Shown: one piece after another, positions 25,513-33,658 of the stretch
How the letters are laid out: every line of letters starts with the position of its first letter
How positions within the stretch are numbered: position 1 is the first letter of the stretch
Assembly (NCBI GenBank): GCA_934130705.1
Contig: CAKOYL010000003.1
Coordinates: 1-42,559, forward strand
Origin: an uncultured Clostridia bacterium
Lineage (GTDB): Bacteria > Bacillota_A > Clostridia > TANB77 > CAG-508
Direction of reading: 5' to 3'
DNA length: 42,559 nt
Translations under genes and position numbers: made by a program
Notes under the pieces: model-generated
What the model was told of the DNA's origin: nothing
Databases searched by the model: none
The model's input: only the letters and a program-made list of their open reading frames with translations

Positions 25513-27294
25513 CTATTTTATTTTGGCTAATCTTATAATTATATCGCTTAGCTCTTTTTCTAATTCTTTCTTTTTTATAGCATCTATATCATTATCCAAT
25601 AAATCTAATATTTCAAATTTTCTAGAATTCAATTTTTCTTTTTCATATGCTTGTATAATATCATCTATTGCTTTTTCTACGTCTGTTATTTCATAATCTT
25701 CTGCCATAATCATAGTAATATGATTCTGTTCTTCTTCACTTAAATTATCTATTATACCATTTATATTACTATTTCCTTTTTCAAATTCTTCATACAAAAT
25801 CATTGCTATTTTTTTGTTTGTTTCATCTTGAAAATCCTCTACTTTTATATTTTGCCTTATTATTTCAAAAATATTTAAATCACCTGATAATAATATCGAA
25901 ATGATTGTATTTTCTCTTTTTCTAATTGCTTCAGATACTATGTTTTCTTCTTTTCTTTGATGTATAATTACTGGTTTGCTCTTTTCTAGTATTTTATCAC
26001 TTTGATTATTTTTATATGATAATTTATTTACCTCTGCATAAATTGCTTCTTTTGATATATCATACTCTTGCGCTATTTTTTCTATATATACTTCTCTTTC
26101 TATTGTGTTATCTACATTTGCTATTAATTTTGCAATTTCATTTAAAAATTTTATTTTATCATTTGTATTTTCTAAGTTCAAAGAATCCTTTAATAATTTT
26201 ACTTTAAATTCAATAACTGAGAGTGCTTTATCTACTACAGATTTGAAACGAATATTTCCATATTTTACAATATATTCGTCTGGGTCTTTTGCCCCTTCCA
26301 ATTGTAAAATTCTTAAGTCACATCCCATATTTTGTAAAATTTCCAATGCTCTTAATTTTGCTTTTAATCCTGCTTCATCTGAATCAAAGCTTAATATTAT
26401 TTGTTCTGCATTTTTTCTTAACAGCCATCCTTGTTGTTCTGTTAGTGCTGTTCCTAAAGGTGCAACAACATTAGTTATTCCTCTTTGATGTAATGAAATA
26501 ACATCCATGTATCCCTCAACAATTAATATTCTTTTTAAGTCCCCTTTTTTGGCTACATTTAATCCAAAAAGATTTCTTCCCTTGCTGTATACTATATTTT
26601 CAGGAGAATTTATGTATTTTGGTTTTGAATCATCTAGTACTCTTCCTCCAAATGCTATTACTTTTCCTCGAGCATCACAAATTGGGAACATTAACCTATT
26701 TCTATATCTATCTATAAACTGTCCTCTTTCATTTTTGTTTACTAATCCTGATTCTAATATTTCTCGTTCTCCAAATCCTTGTTTTTTTAATTCCTGATAT
26801 AGTTCATCAAATTTTCCAGAAAAACCTATTTTAAATGCTTTTAATGTTTCATTACTTAATTTTCTCTTTTTTACATATTCTTGAGCTATTTTGGCTTGTG
26901 GTTTATATAAATTTTCATGGTAAAAATTTGCAGTAAATTCATTTACTTTATAAACTTTTGATTTTAGTTCCTCCTTCTGTGAATCAACATTATCTTTCAA
27001 ATTTGGTAATTGAATATTTGCTCTTTCTGCCAATGTCTGTACAGCTTCTACAAAGTTAATTCCTTCTATTTTAGAAATAAAAGTAAATGCGTTTCCTCCA
27101 ACTCCACAACCAAAACAATGAAAAATCTGTTTATCTGGTGAAACAGAAAAAGAAGGAGATTTTTCATTATGAAATGGACATAGTCCAAAGAAATTTCTTC
27201 CACTTCTTTTTAAATGTACATATTGCGAAATAATATCCACAATGTCATTTGCTTGTCTAACTTCATTTATAATCTCGTCGCTATACCTTGCCAT
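25513..27294 (-). CDS. dnaG: DNA primase
   Basis: DNA primase makes RNA primers at the replication fork. The 593-residue protein has an N-terminal zinc-binding domain (CPFHNEKSP, then CFGCGVGG). The catalytic core has the Toprim glutamate in [10 protein letters not shown] and the aspartates in SFDSDEAG. A helicase-interacting C-terminal domain completes it. The ATG follows AAGAGG. It is followed after 11 bases by rpoD. A sigma-H-like promoter lies 42 bases upstream. The stop is TAG. Confidence 0.98.
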   Translation of the reverse strand: MARYSDEIINEVRQANDIVDIISQYVHLKRSGRNFFGLCPFHNEKSPSFSVSPDKQIFHCFGCGVGGNAFTFISKIEGINFVEAVQTLAERANIQLPNLKDNVDSQKEELKSKVYKVNEFTANFYHENLYKPQAKIAQEYVKKRKLSNETLKAFKIGFSGKFDELYQELKKQGFGEREILESGLVNKNERGQFIDRYRNRLMFPICDARGKVIAFGGRVLDDSKPKYINSPENIVYSKGRNLFGLNVAKKGDLKRILIVEGYMDVISLHQRGITNVVAPLGTALTEQQGWLLRKNAEQIILSFDSDEAGLKAKLRALEILQNMGCDLRILQLEGAKDPDEYIVKYGNIRFKSVVDKALSVIEFKVKLLKDSLNLENTNDKIKFLNEIAKLIANVDNTIEREVYIEKIAQEYDISKEAIYAEVNKLSYKNNQSDKILEKSKPVIIHQRKEENIVSEAIRKRENTIISILLSGDLNIFEIIRQNIKVEDFQDETNKKIAMILYEEFEKGNSNINGIIDNLSEEEQNHITMIMAEDYEITDVEKAIDDIIQAYEKEKLNSRKFEILDLLDNDIDAIKKKELEKELSDIIIRLAKIK

Positions 27295-27335
27295 TTTTCC
27301 TCTCTTTCTTTCAAATAAACATACTTAAATATAAT

Positions 27336-27362
27336 ATTCGACGAATTTTACATAAATCCTTC
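27336..27362 (-). promoter_or_regulatory. Putative sigma-H promoter of dnaG-rpoD
   Basis: On the minus strand, GAAGGATTT (27362-27354), an 11-base spacer and GTCGAAT (27342-27336) match the sigma-H consensus RnAGGAwWW-N11/12-RnnGAAT at every specified position. The B. subtilis sigA operon also has a sigma-H promoter, which is established; function here is inferred. Confidence 0.65.
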
Positions 27363-27375
27363 TTGTATTTTAAAA

Positions 27376-27407
27376 AAATTTTAACCTATATAAACAAGTT
27401 AAAATTT
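27376..27407 (-). terminator. Intrinsic terminator of the alarmone synthetase gene
   Basis: On the minus strand, AAATTTTAAC pairs with GTTAAAATTT across a 12-base loop and is followed by TTTTT. It separates this gene from the dnaG promoter. Confidence 0.75.
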
Positions 27408-27419
27408 CTTATATTTTTA

Positions 27420-28076
27420 TTATCTTTCATTATTTAACATCATCATTTTATTATCTAATTTATTTATTATTTTTGCATAAGAAATCAGTTCTTTTGATGT
27501 TGCCTTTTTTATCTCTTTGTTGTTTTTATATTTCATTTTATGTTCCAAACTTGCCCAAAAATCCATTGCCATAGTTCTAATTTGTATTTCCACTTTTACA
27601 TATACCAAATTTTGTGATAAAGTTACTGGCACTTCAATTATCATATGATAACTTGTATATCCACTTTTCTTTGGATTTTGGACATAATCTTTTTCTTTTA
27701 AAATTTTGACTCCTGGTAAGTTTCTTATTAAATTTCTTATGCAATATATATCTTTCTTTAATGGACATATTGTTCTTATCCCAGCAATATCATTGATATT
27801 CTCTATCATATCTCCATATGTATTATTAAGACATTTGTTTTTTATTTTTTTTGATATACTTTCTTTTGATTTTATTCTTGTATTTATATGATCTATTAAA
27901 TCATAATCGTAAAACAATTTATATTCCTCTTTCAATATTTCTAATTTATTTTTTATTTCTTTTATAGCCACTGAGTATATAAACATTATTTTTTCAAATT
28001 CTATACTTTCAAATTTTATCTTTTCATTTTTTTCTAAAAAGTTTTCTATTTTTTGTAATTCTACGTTTTTATCCAA
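27420..28076 (-). CDS. Small alarmone synthetase (RelQ/YjbM-like)
   Basis: This single-domain (p)ppGpp synthetase of about 218 residues has no hydrolase, TGS or ACT domain. The RelA/SpoT synthetase core is clear: DIAGIRTIC, then PKKSGYTSYHMI, then VEIQIRTMAMDFWASLEHK. The stringent-response signal would slow growth in the cytoplasm. A GTG at 28085 is only one base from the AAGGAG site and so unlikely. The TTG at 28076, ten bases from it, is my choice. It is transcribed alone, between the M23 gene's terminator and its own. Confidence 0.92.
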   Translation of the reverse strand: MDKNVELQKIENFLEKNEKIKFESIEFEKIMFIYSVAIKEIKNKLEILKEEYKLFYDYDLIDHINTRIKSKESISKKIKNKCLNNTYGDMIENINDIAGIRTICPLKKDIYCIRNLIRNLPGVKILKEKDYVQNPKKSGYTSYHMIIEVPVTLSQNLVYVKVEIQIRTMAMDFWASLEHKMKYKNNKEIKKATSKELISYAKIINKLDNKMMMLNNER

Positions 28077-28172
28077 AAATAACACACTCCTTAAACATCC
28101 TCATTTATTATATGTTTATACTATTTAAATATTGTTACCAAATGTTATTTTATTTGTGTTTTTTATGTGAAA

Positions 28173-28202
28173 AAATGATATTTAAAATAAAATATCATTT
28201 TT
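28173..28202 (-). terminator. Intrinsic terminator of the M23 peptidase gene
   Basis: On the minus strand, AAAATGATATTT pairs with AAATATCATTTT across a 6-base loop, followed by TT. It begins one base after the stop codon. Confidence 0.8.
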
Positions 28203-28203
28203 C

Positions 28204-29145
28204 TTAGTTATATAAATATTTTTGTGGATCTACTGATTGTCCATTTAGCCTAATTTCTAAATGTAAATGTGGTCCTGTTGAATTTCCAGTACTTCCAACT
28301 GCGGCAATTACATCTCCTGCTGAAACTTTTTGTCCAACTGTTACATACATTTTACTTGTATGTGCATACCAAGATTCAAAACCATTTCCATGATCTATCT
28401 TTACTAAATTTCCATATGCCCCTGTATATTGTGCAGATACTACTGTTCCATCAGCAATTACCTTTATTGGTGTTCCTGTTGAAACTGCAATATCAAGCCC
28501 AGTATGAGTAGAAACTCTAATTTTGCTTCTAACTCCATATCTTGAAGAAATAGTTCCAGTAACAGGTAATGTTGCTATTTTTATTCCATTTATATCTGCT
28601 ATACTATTATCATTTTGTATATTTTTCTTTTCTAAAATAGTTTTTTTTGCAAGTTCAATATCATTAGTTTTTACTTCCTCTATATTTTCTGTAGTTTTCT
28701 TTGAAATTATTAAATCTTCTAAATTTAAATCTTTTTTTATTTTTTCAGCTTCTTCTAAAGTATTTACTGATTCTATTATCTCACCATCTAATTCCAAATT
28801 ATAGTATTGGTATGTTATTTTTATTTCTTTTTGTAATGCAACTATAATTTGGCTTTCATTTGTTTCTTTAGCTTTATCAATTAATTTTAATTTATATTCT
28901 GGAGTATTTACTATCTCAACTTGTTCTATATTTTTAGCTTGATAGTTTTTTACATCATTTTCTATATTTTCTTCAAATTTCTTTATATTTTTTACATATC
29001 CAACTTCTTCTCCAGAAATTTTAACTGCATAAACTGGTTTATATTTTATTAATATTATCGCTATTATAAAACCAAAGGCTATTAAAGTTATATTTGAAAT
29101 TTTTAAAACTTCTTTTGTATAAAATTTTAGTCTTTTATTTAAAAT
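28204..29145 (-). CDS. Membrane-anchored M23 peptidase, apparent ATT start
   Basis: This wall endopeptidase has one N-terminal membrane helix, a long charged external region, and a C-terminal LytM/M23 domain. The zinc-site motifs are HTGLD and HLHLE, with WYAHTS between them, so it is predicted to be active. SpoIIQ-like or cell-elongation roles are both possible. A GTG at 29154 lies one base from the AAAAGGAG site, too close to be used. The next plausible codon at normal spacing is ATT at 29145 (ten bases), giving 313 residues. A sigma-A-like promoter precedes it. Confidence 0.88.
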   Translation of the reverse strand: MLNKRLKFYTKEVLKISNITLIAFGFIIAIILIKYKPVYAVKISGEEVGYVKNIKKFEENIENDVKNYQAKNIEQVEIVNTPEYKLKLIDKAKETNESQIIVALQKEIKITYQYYNLELDGEIIESVNTLEEAEKIKKDLNLEDLIISKKTTENIEEVKTNDIELAKKTILEKKNIQNDNSIADINGIKIATLPVTGTISSRYGVRSKIRVSTHTGLDIAVSTGTPIKVIADGTVVSAQYTGAYGNLVKIDHGNGFESWYAHTSKMYVTVGQKVSAGDVIAAVGSTGNSTGPHLHLEIRLNGQSVDPQKYLYN

Positions 29146-29178
29146 ATTATTCACTCTCCTTTTAACGCGACAATCACT

Positions 29179-29207
29179 ATTATACTATATATTGAGCCTT
29201 TTTGCAA
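29179..29207 (-). promoter_or_regulatory. Putative sigma-A promoter of the M23 peptidase gene
   Basis: On the minus strand, TTGCAA (29207-29202) and TATAAT (29184-29179) are separated by 17 bases. The remaining 230 bases up to the XRE gene are AT-rich and hold only a small hairpin at 29355-29374. Confidence 0.6.
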
Positions 29208-29446
29208 ATTATGTATACTTATTTTATCCAAATTTTCCTTTTTTATGTCAATTTGTGCTTCGTTTTATTGCAATTATATTTATTTTCCTCTTTTTTTCTT
29301 TTAATTTCTATCTATTGCTCTGTTTTTTAGTTTTTAAAATTTTTCTAAGCCCTTAATAAACTTTGGGGTTTATTTTTCTTGTTAAGTATCTTCAAAACTT
29401 ATAAGTTAAATGATATATTATTAAAAAAAATAGGAAGGTGATTAGA

Positions 29447-29788
29447 ATGGCTTTAGATTATAGTGTTATAGGTTCTAGAATAAAACAAGCTAGACTTGCA
29501 AAAAATATGACACAAGAAGATTTAGCTGATAAAATTGATATTTCTGTAGCTTTTTTAAGTAGAGTTGAAAGAGGAAATTCTCATATAAATTTAAAAAGAT
29601 TAAACCAATTATGTGGTTTATTAGATGTATCAGAAGGTTATCTTTTAAATGGTGCTTCTAGTAGTTCTGAAAATTATTTAGATAAAGAATTTACAGATTT
29701 AATCAAAAGCGTATCTCCAGCAAAACAGAAATTAATTTACAATGTTGCAAAGACTATCGCTGAAACAGATATGGATGAAGAAAATTAA
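29447..29788 (+). CDS. XRE-family transcription regulator
   Basis: This 113-residue DNA-binding protein has an N-terminal helix-turn-helix (IGSRIKQARLAKNMTQEDLA and FLSRVERG) over about residues 6-60. A helical C-terminal tail, probably for dimerisation, follows. The general form is like SinR/SlrR or simple phage-type repressors. A GTG nine bases upstream is part of AGGAAGGTG, so the ATG at 29447 is used. It is convergent with the M15 gene and shares a long terminator with it. No operator is evident. Confidence 0.92.
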   Translation: MALDYSVIGSRIKQARLAKNMTQEDLADKIDISVAFLSRVERGNSHINLKRLNQLCGLLDVSEGYLLNGASSSSENYLDKEFTDLIKSVSPAKQKLIYNVAKTIAETDMDEEN

Positions 29789-29830
29789 AAAAGAATATAA
29801 TAAAGTTTTCGCTTTATTATATTCTTTTTT
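29787..29830. terminator. Shared bidirectional terminator (19-bp stem)
   Basis: AAAAAAGAATATAATAAAG (29787-29805) pairs perfectly with 29812-29830 across a 6-base loop. The A and T ends give a T run in both directions. It serves the XRE gene and the convergent M15 gene. Confidence 0.9.
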
Positions 29831-30509
29831 AATTAATTGTTGTATTAGTTGGTCCTGTTCCAACAACATCTTCTTGTAATGAACGCCAAGTATTACACCC
29901 AACAATTCCATCAGCTACCAGCCCCCTTGATGTTTGATATGCTATAACAGCATTTCTTGTTGCTGTTCCAAAAATACCATCTAATCCACCAGTTCTAAAT
30001 CCTAATGTATTCAAGTCATCTTGTGCTATCAATACATAATTACTCAAACTACCTCTCTTTAATTGTGGAAATCCCCCAGTTGAACAAGCTGACTTTCCAA
30101 ATCTTTTATCAAAATGTACCCATGTAGGTGTCAAACTTTGTGGTTCGACATAAGACCATATTCCTGAATTTTTTGCACTATTGTATAATCTATTTCTTTG
30201 TGTACTGCTTAAAGTTTGCCCAACATCAAATGCAACTCCTGCATAATGTTGACTTTGATTTCCATGCCCACCTTCATATGGTCTTTTAAATGCAAATCCT
30301 ACTGGTATAGGAGCACCAAATACATACCTTTGACTATTCCAGCTTTGCATTGTTCTTTTTGTTGTCCATAAAATATTACTTTTACTAGCTCCTCTGAATT
30401 CTCTTACCTTTAATGTACCATTAGTGTTATACGGCATTGGTTCTGATTCACCTCTATAATAATTTTCCATTCTATCTGTATCATTATTAAAAATAATTAT
30501 CTTTGCCAT
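29829..30509 (-). CDS. M15-type peptidase with C-terminal peptidoglycan-binding domain
   Basis: This 226-residue protein has an M15-like zinc peptidase domain with the ligands H88 and D95 in SQHYAGVAFD and H132 in WVHFD. It is followed by a PG_binding_1 domain (about 147-215, LNTLGFRTGGLDGIFGTAT). These parts suggest a D,D- or L,D-acting wall hydrolase. It has no signal peptide or membrane helix, so it may act on mother-cell lysis or spore wall, be exported by a holin-like route, or be of phage origin. The ATG has TGGAGG nine bases upstream. A CATAAAATA box at 30538-30546 resembles a sigma-K -10, but its -35 is poor. Confidence 0.88.
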   Translation of the reverse strand: MAKIIIFNNDTDRMENYYRGESEPMPYNTNGTLKVREFRGASKSNILWTTKRTMQSWNSQRYVFGAPIPVGFAFKRPYEGGHGNQSQHYAGVAFDVGQTLSSTQRNRLYNSAKNSGIWSYVEPQSLTPTWVHFDKRFGKSACSTGGFPQLKRGSLSNYVLIAQDDLNTLGFRTGGLDGIFGTATRNAVIAYQTSRGLVADGIVGCNTWRSLQEDVVGTGPTNTTIN

Positions 30510-30586
30510 ATGAAAAATCCTCCATTTATCTTTTTTATATTTTATGAAGTTTTTTTCTAATTTGCTACAACTTAACTTCTCTTAAT

Positions 30587-30625
30587 AAAAAAACTTCTCA
30601 TATTTAATATATGAAAAGGTTTTTT
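30587..30625 (-). terminator. Intrinsic terminator of the second sortase gene
   Basis: On the minus strand, AAAAAACCTTTTCATAT pairs with ATATGAGAAGTTTTTT (one bulged C, one G-U pair) around a short AT loop, followed by a T run. It begins just after the stop codon. Confidence 0.8.
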
Positions 30626-30629
30626 ATAA

Positions 30630-31415
30630 TTATTTAACTTCTTTACATTTTACTATAACTCTTAGTTTACTATCATCTGTACATGTTATTAATGTTATTT
30701 CTTTTTTTCCTCCTGTTAATTGTGTAGTACATCTTGTGTCTGATGGATCTACTGTATATTTATCATAAACTTTATATGTTATAGTTCTACCATTTTGAGT
30801 AGAAAAATCAGTAATATCAATCGTGTCTCCAACTGTAAGTGTTGGAACTTTACTAAAGAATTTTTTATTTCTATAATTATGTCCTACTATGCAAAAATTT
30901 CCTATCTCATTTGGTTCACATCCCCAATATTTTGTTGGCGATATTTTTAGTAAATCTTCTATTTCTTCTGGTGTTCCTGCTTCACCTTGTATTATTGGAT
31001 AATTCAAACTGATTTTTGGAATACTAATTGTTGCAATCGTAGAATATGTATATCCACTTGATGTAGTTCTTTTGTCTTTAGCTCTATTACTTGAATTAGC
31101 ACTTGCTGAACTTGTTTCACTTGCACTATCAGAAGAACTTTCTCCATTAGCATCATCTAATACTACTAGTAAAACATCATCTTTTGCAATGGTTGTATCT
31201 TCACCATCATTTTGTTCTAATACTTGATTCATATCTTCTAATATTTGTTGTGAAGTTTCTTCACTTTTGTTTCTGTCATATTCTGCATAAATATAAAATG
31301 ATGTTAGAATACAAACTAAAAATATTGATATTATAAAATCTACTTTATATATCTTCTTTTTTCTTTTTAGTTCTGGCGTTATATATAATTTTTCTGTAAC
31401 TAATATTTGATTCAT
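30630..31415 (-). CDS. Second sortase, with serine-rich linker
   Basis: This 261-residue sortase has an N-terminal membrane helix (about 26-43) and a Ser/Ala/Asp-rich linker (ESSSDSASETSSASANSS). The catalytic domain has H179 (VGHNYRN), C245 (TLITC) and R252 (KLRVIVK). It is longer than the sortase at 20125 because of the linker and has no LPxTG protein nearby, so it may be a housekeeping enzyme. The class is uncertain (D/E-like). The ATG at 31415 follows AAGGAGG; an upstream in-frame start at 31445 lacks a ribosome site. Confidence 0.9.
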   Translation of the reverse strand: MNQILVTEKLYITPELKRKKKIYKVDFIISIFLVCILTSFYIYAEYDRNKSEETSQQILEDMNQVLEQNDGEDTTIAKDDVLLVVLDDANGESSSDSASETSSASANSSNRAKDKRTTSSGYTYSTIATISIPKISLNYPIIQGEAGTPEEIEDLLKISPTKYWGCEPNEIGNFCIVGHNYRNKKFFSKVPTLTVGDTIDITDFSTQNGRTITYKVYDKYTVDPSDTRCTTQLTGGKKEITLITCTDDSKLRVIVKCKEVK

Positions 31416-31486
31416 TCTAACCTCCTTATTATTATTTTCATGCATTTTTATTATAACATATTTATGAATTTTTTTAAATATTTATT

Positions 31487-32341
31487 TTATAAATTATCTG
31501 AAATTTTTGCAAATTGTTCTAAAGTTAACTCTTCTGGTCTTACATTTTCATTTAATCCAAGTTTTTGTAAAACTGCTATTCCCTTTGATTTATTTTCAAT
31601 TATTTTTGTATTAACTAATGAATTTAATAATGTCTTTCTTCTTTGAGTAAATGCTGATTTTATTATTTTAAACATTTTTTCTGAAGATTTAACTGTAATT
31701 ATTGGTTCTTTTCTAATATTTAATTTTATAACTTTTGATGTAACCTCTGGTGCTGGTATAAATGAATCTTTTGGAACTTCTAATATTGCCTTTGAACTAG
31801 CATAATAATAAACAGAATATGTAATCGCTCCTGTATTTTTTTTACCTGGTATAGCAATCAATCTATCTGCAACTTCTTTTTGTATCATTACAGTTATGCT
31901 TTCTAAATCTAATTTTTCTTCTAATAATTTCATAATAATTGGCGTTGTTATGTAATATGGTAAATTAGCAACTATTTTAGCATTTTTAAAATTTCCACTT
32001 GCTTTATTTTCCATTATAATTTTTTCTAAATCGACTTTTAAAACATCATTATTTAAAATTTCAAAATTATCATATAGTGCAAATCTATCTTTTAAAATTG
32101 TAATCATTTTTGTGTCTAATTCAATACATATTACTTTTCCAGCCTTTTCAAGCAATTCTTTTGTTAAAGTACCTAATCCTGGTCCTATTTCTATTACTAA
32201 GTCCTTTTTTGTTATTTCACTACATTCTACTATATTTTTTACAACTTCTTCACTTACTAAAAAATTTTGTCCAAGACTCTTATTTGCTTTTATATTATAT
32301 TTATTCATTATAAATCTTGTTTCTTCTAAAATATTATTCAT
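31487..32341 (-). CDS. rsmA: 16S rRNA (adenine1518-N6/1519-N6) dimethyltransferase
   Basis: RsmA/KsgA dimethylates two adjacent adenines near the 3' end of 16S rRNA during ribosome maturation. The 284-residue protein starts its core with SLGQNFL and has the SAM motif IEIGPGLGTLT. The catalytic motif is NLPYYIT, and the C-terminal domain is typical. The ATG follows ATAGGAG. In B. subtilis ksgA neighbours yabG and veg, but here yabG and veg lie about 20 kb away. A sigma-A-like promoter is upstream. Confidence 0.96.
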   Translation of the reverse strand: MNNILEETRFIMNKYNIKANKSLGQNFLVSEEVVKNIVECSEITKKDLVIEIGPGLGTLTKELLEKAGKVICIELDTKMITILKDRFALYDNFEILNNDVLKVDLEKIIMENKASGNFKNAKIVANLPYYITTPIIMKLLEEKLDLESITVMIQKEVADRLIAIPGKKNTGAITYSVYYYASSKAILEVPKDSFIPAPEVTSKVIKLNIRKEPIITVKSSEKMFKIIKSAFTQRRKTLLNSLVNTKIIENKSKGIAVLQKLGLNENVRPEELTLEQFAKISDNL

Positions 32342-32364
32342 AATTTCTCCTATCTAGTAGTTAT

Positions 32365-32393
32365 ATTATACTAGAATTAATCTCACATTTCAA
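32365..32393 (-). promoter_or_regulatory. Putative sigma-A promoter of rsmA
   Basis: On the minus strand, TTGAAA (32393-32388) and TATAAT (32370-32365) are separated by 17 bases, about 23 bases before the rsmA ATG. Confidence 0.65.
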
Positions 32394-32407
32394 GTATTTT
32401 TAAGTAT

Positions 32408-32776
32408 TTACATCATCTCAATATTTTTTATATGATTTATTTTGATTTTATTATTCGATATTAAAATTTCAACAACGTCAAACCTAATATTTGTATTTAT
32501 TTTATAGTTTTTATACAAATAATATTTAGCTGTTCTAAACATATGCTTTTTTTTCATAAAATTCACAGCTTCTTTGGGTTCTCCATACCTTAGTGTTGTT
32601 CTTGTTTTTACTTCTACAAATACTAATCCCTGTTTTATTTTTTCCTTTGCTATAATATCAATTTCTCCTTGTCTACAATAAAAATTCATTTCTATAATTT
32701 CATAATTATGCTTTTCCAAATATTTAGCGGCAATTTTCTCTCCATATTTTCCAAGCTGATATTTATATTTTTCTAT
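32408..32776 (-). CDS. yraN: YraN family protein (UPF0102), apparent ATA start
   Basis: This small endonuclease-like protein is often found beside comM and dprA. The core GEIDIIAK and FVEVKTRT matches a PD-(D/E)XK-type fold. The first standard start (TTG, 32719) would cut off the conserved LGKYGEKIAAKY helix. Reading upstream in frame restores it, with ATA at 32776 as the only start-like codon, ten bases after AGGAGG. That site lies inside the end of dprA, whose TAA is one base before the ATA. The resulting 122 residues are the family's normal length. Confidence 0.88.
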   Translation of the reverse strand: MEKYKYQLGKYGEKIAAKYLEKHNYEIIEMNFYCRQGEIDIIAKEKIKQGLVFVEVKTRTTLRYGEPKEAVNFMKKKHMFRTAKYYLYKNYKINTNIRFDVVEILISNNKIKINHIKNIEMM

Positions 32777-32777
32777 T

Positions 32778-33644
32778 TTATCTTTTCCTCCTATAATTTT
32801 GCCCTGGCAATGCCTCTATTTTTTCTTCTAATTCTAACATTGTCAATTTATAATTAATCTCTTGAATACTTAAATCTAATTTTTGTGCTATTTCATCAAT
32901 ATGTATAATTCCATCTTTTGGAAGTATATTAAATATGTCTCTATATTCTTCTTTTATTAAATTATAATTTTGAGGTGTTAATTTTTTTCTTTTTAAATTT
33001 AAATACTTATATTTTTCTATAATATCATTAACATCTGTAACCAAAACAGCTCCATTTTTTATTAAGTTATTTGGTGTAACACCTTTTGAATTTTCTAAAC
33101 TAGATGGTATACAAAATACATTTTTTTCTTGTTGTTTTGTTAATTTTGCTGTAACACTTGTTCCGCTTCTCCTTCCACCTTCAACTACTAATGTTCCCAA
33201 TGCTAACCCACTAACAATCCTATTTCTTTCTAAAAATTTTTTTGAATCAGCCTTTACATTATCAGGATATTCTGTAATTATTAGCCCGTTGCCTTCTAAT
33301 ATTTCATTATATAATTTTGTATTTTCTTTCGGAAAAATATATTTAAATCCACATGGTAAAACTGCTATAGTTCTTCCCTGAACACGTAAAGTTTCCTTAT
33401 GTACTATTGTATCTATACCTTTTGCCATACCACTAATAGTGTTTATTCCATATTCACTTAATTCTTTTGAAAATTTTTTTGCCATTCTTTCACCATATGT
33501 TGTACACAATCTTGAGCCAATTATTGCTATACTTGGTTGATATAATAATTCTATATTTCCCTGAGCATAAAGTACACGTGGTGGATTTCTAATTTTCTTT
33601 AAGTTTTGTGGATATTCTTTGTTATCTATATTAATTTCTATCAT
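32778..33644 (-). CDS. dprA: DNA-processing protein DprA
   Basis: DprA loads RecA on incoming single-stranded DNA during natural transformation. This form (288 residues) lacks the N-terminal SAM-like domain of longer members. It keeps the Rossmann core with IAIIGSR, SGMAKGID, FPKENTKLY and ERNRIVSGL, and a C-terminal winged helix (about 235-285). The ATG follows TAGAGG. It sits between comM and yraN, the usual operon. The ribosome site of yraN is embedded in its last codons. Confidence 0.95.
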   Translation of the reverse strand: MIEINIDNKEYPQNLKKIRNPPRVLYAQGNIELLYQPSIAIIGSRLCTTYGERMAKKFSKELSEYGINTISGMAKGIDTIVHKETLRVQGRTIAVLPCGFKYIFPKENTKLYNEILEGNGLIITEYPDNVKADSKKFLERNRIVSGLALGTLVVEGGRRSGTSVTAKLTKQQEKNVFCIPSSLENSKGVTPNNLIKNGAVLVTDVNDIIEKYKYLNLKRKKLTPQNYNLIKEEYRDIFNILPKDGIIHIDEIAQKLDLSIQEINYKLTMLELEEKIEALPGQNYRRKR

Positions 33645-33658
33645 ATTTCCTCTATTCT

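Noticed and set aside
29355..29378. Small hairpin with T run upstream of the XRE gene
   Set aside because: AATAAAC pairs with GTTTATT over only 7 bp, and no plus-strand gene or clear promoter lies upstream, so attenuation cannot be supported.
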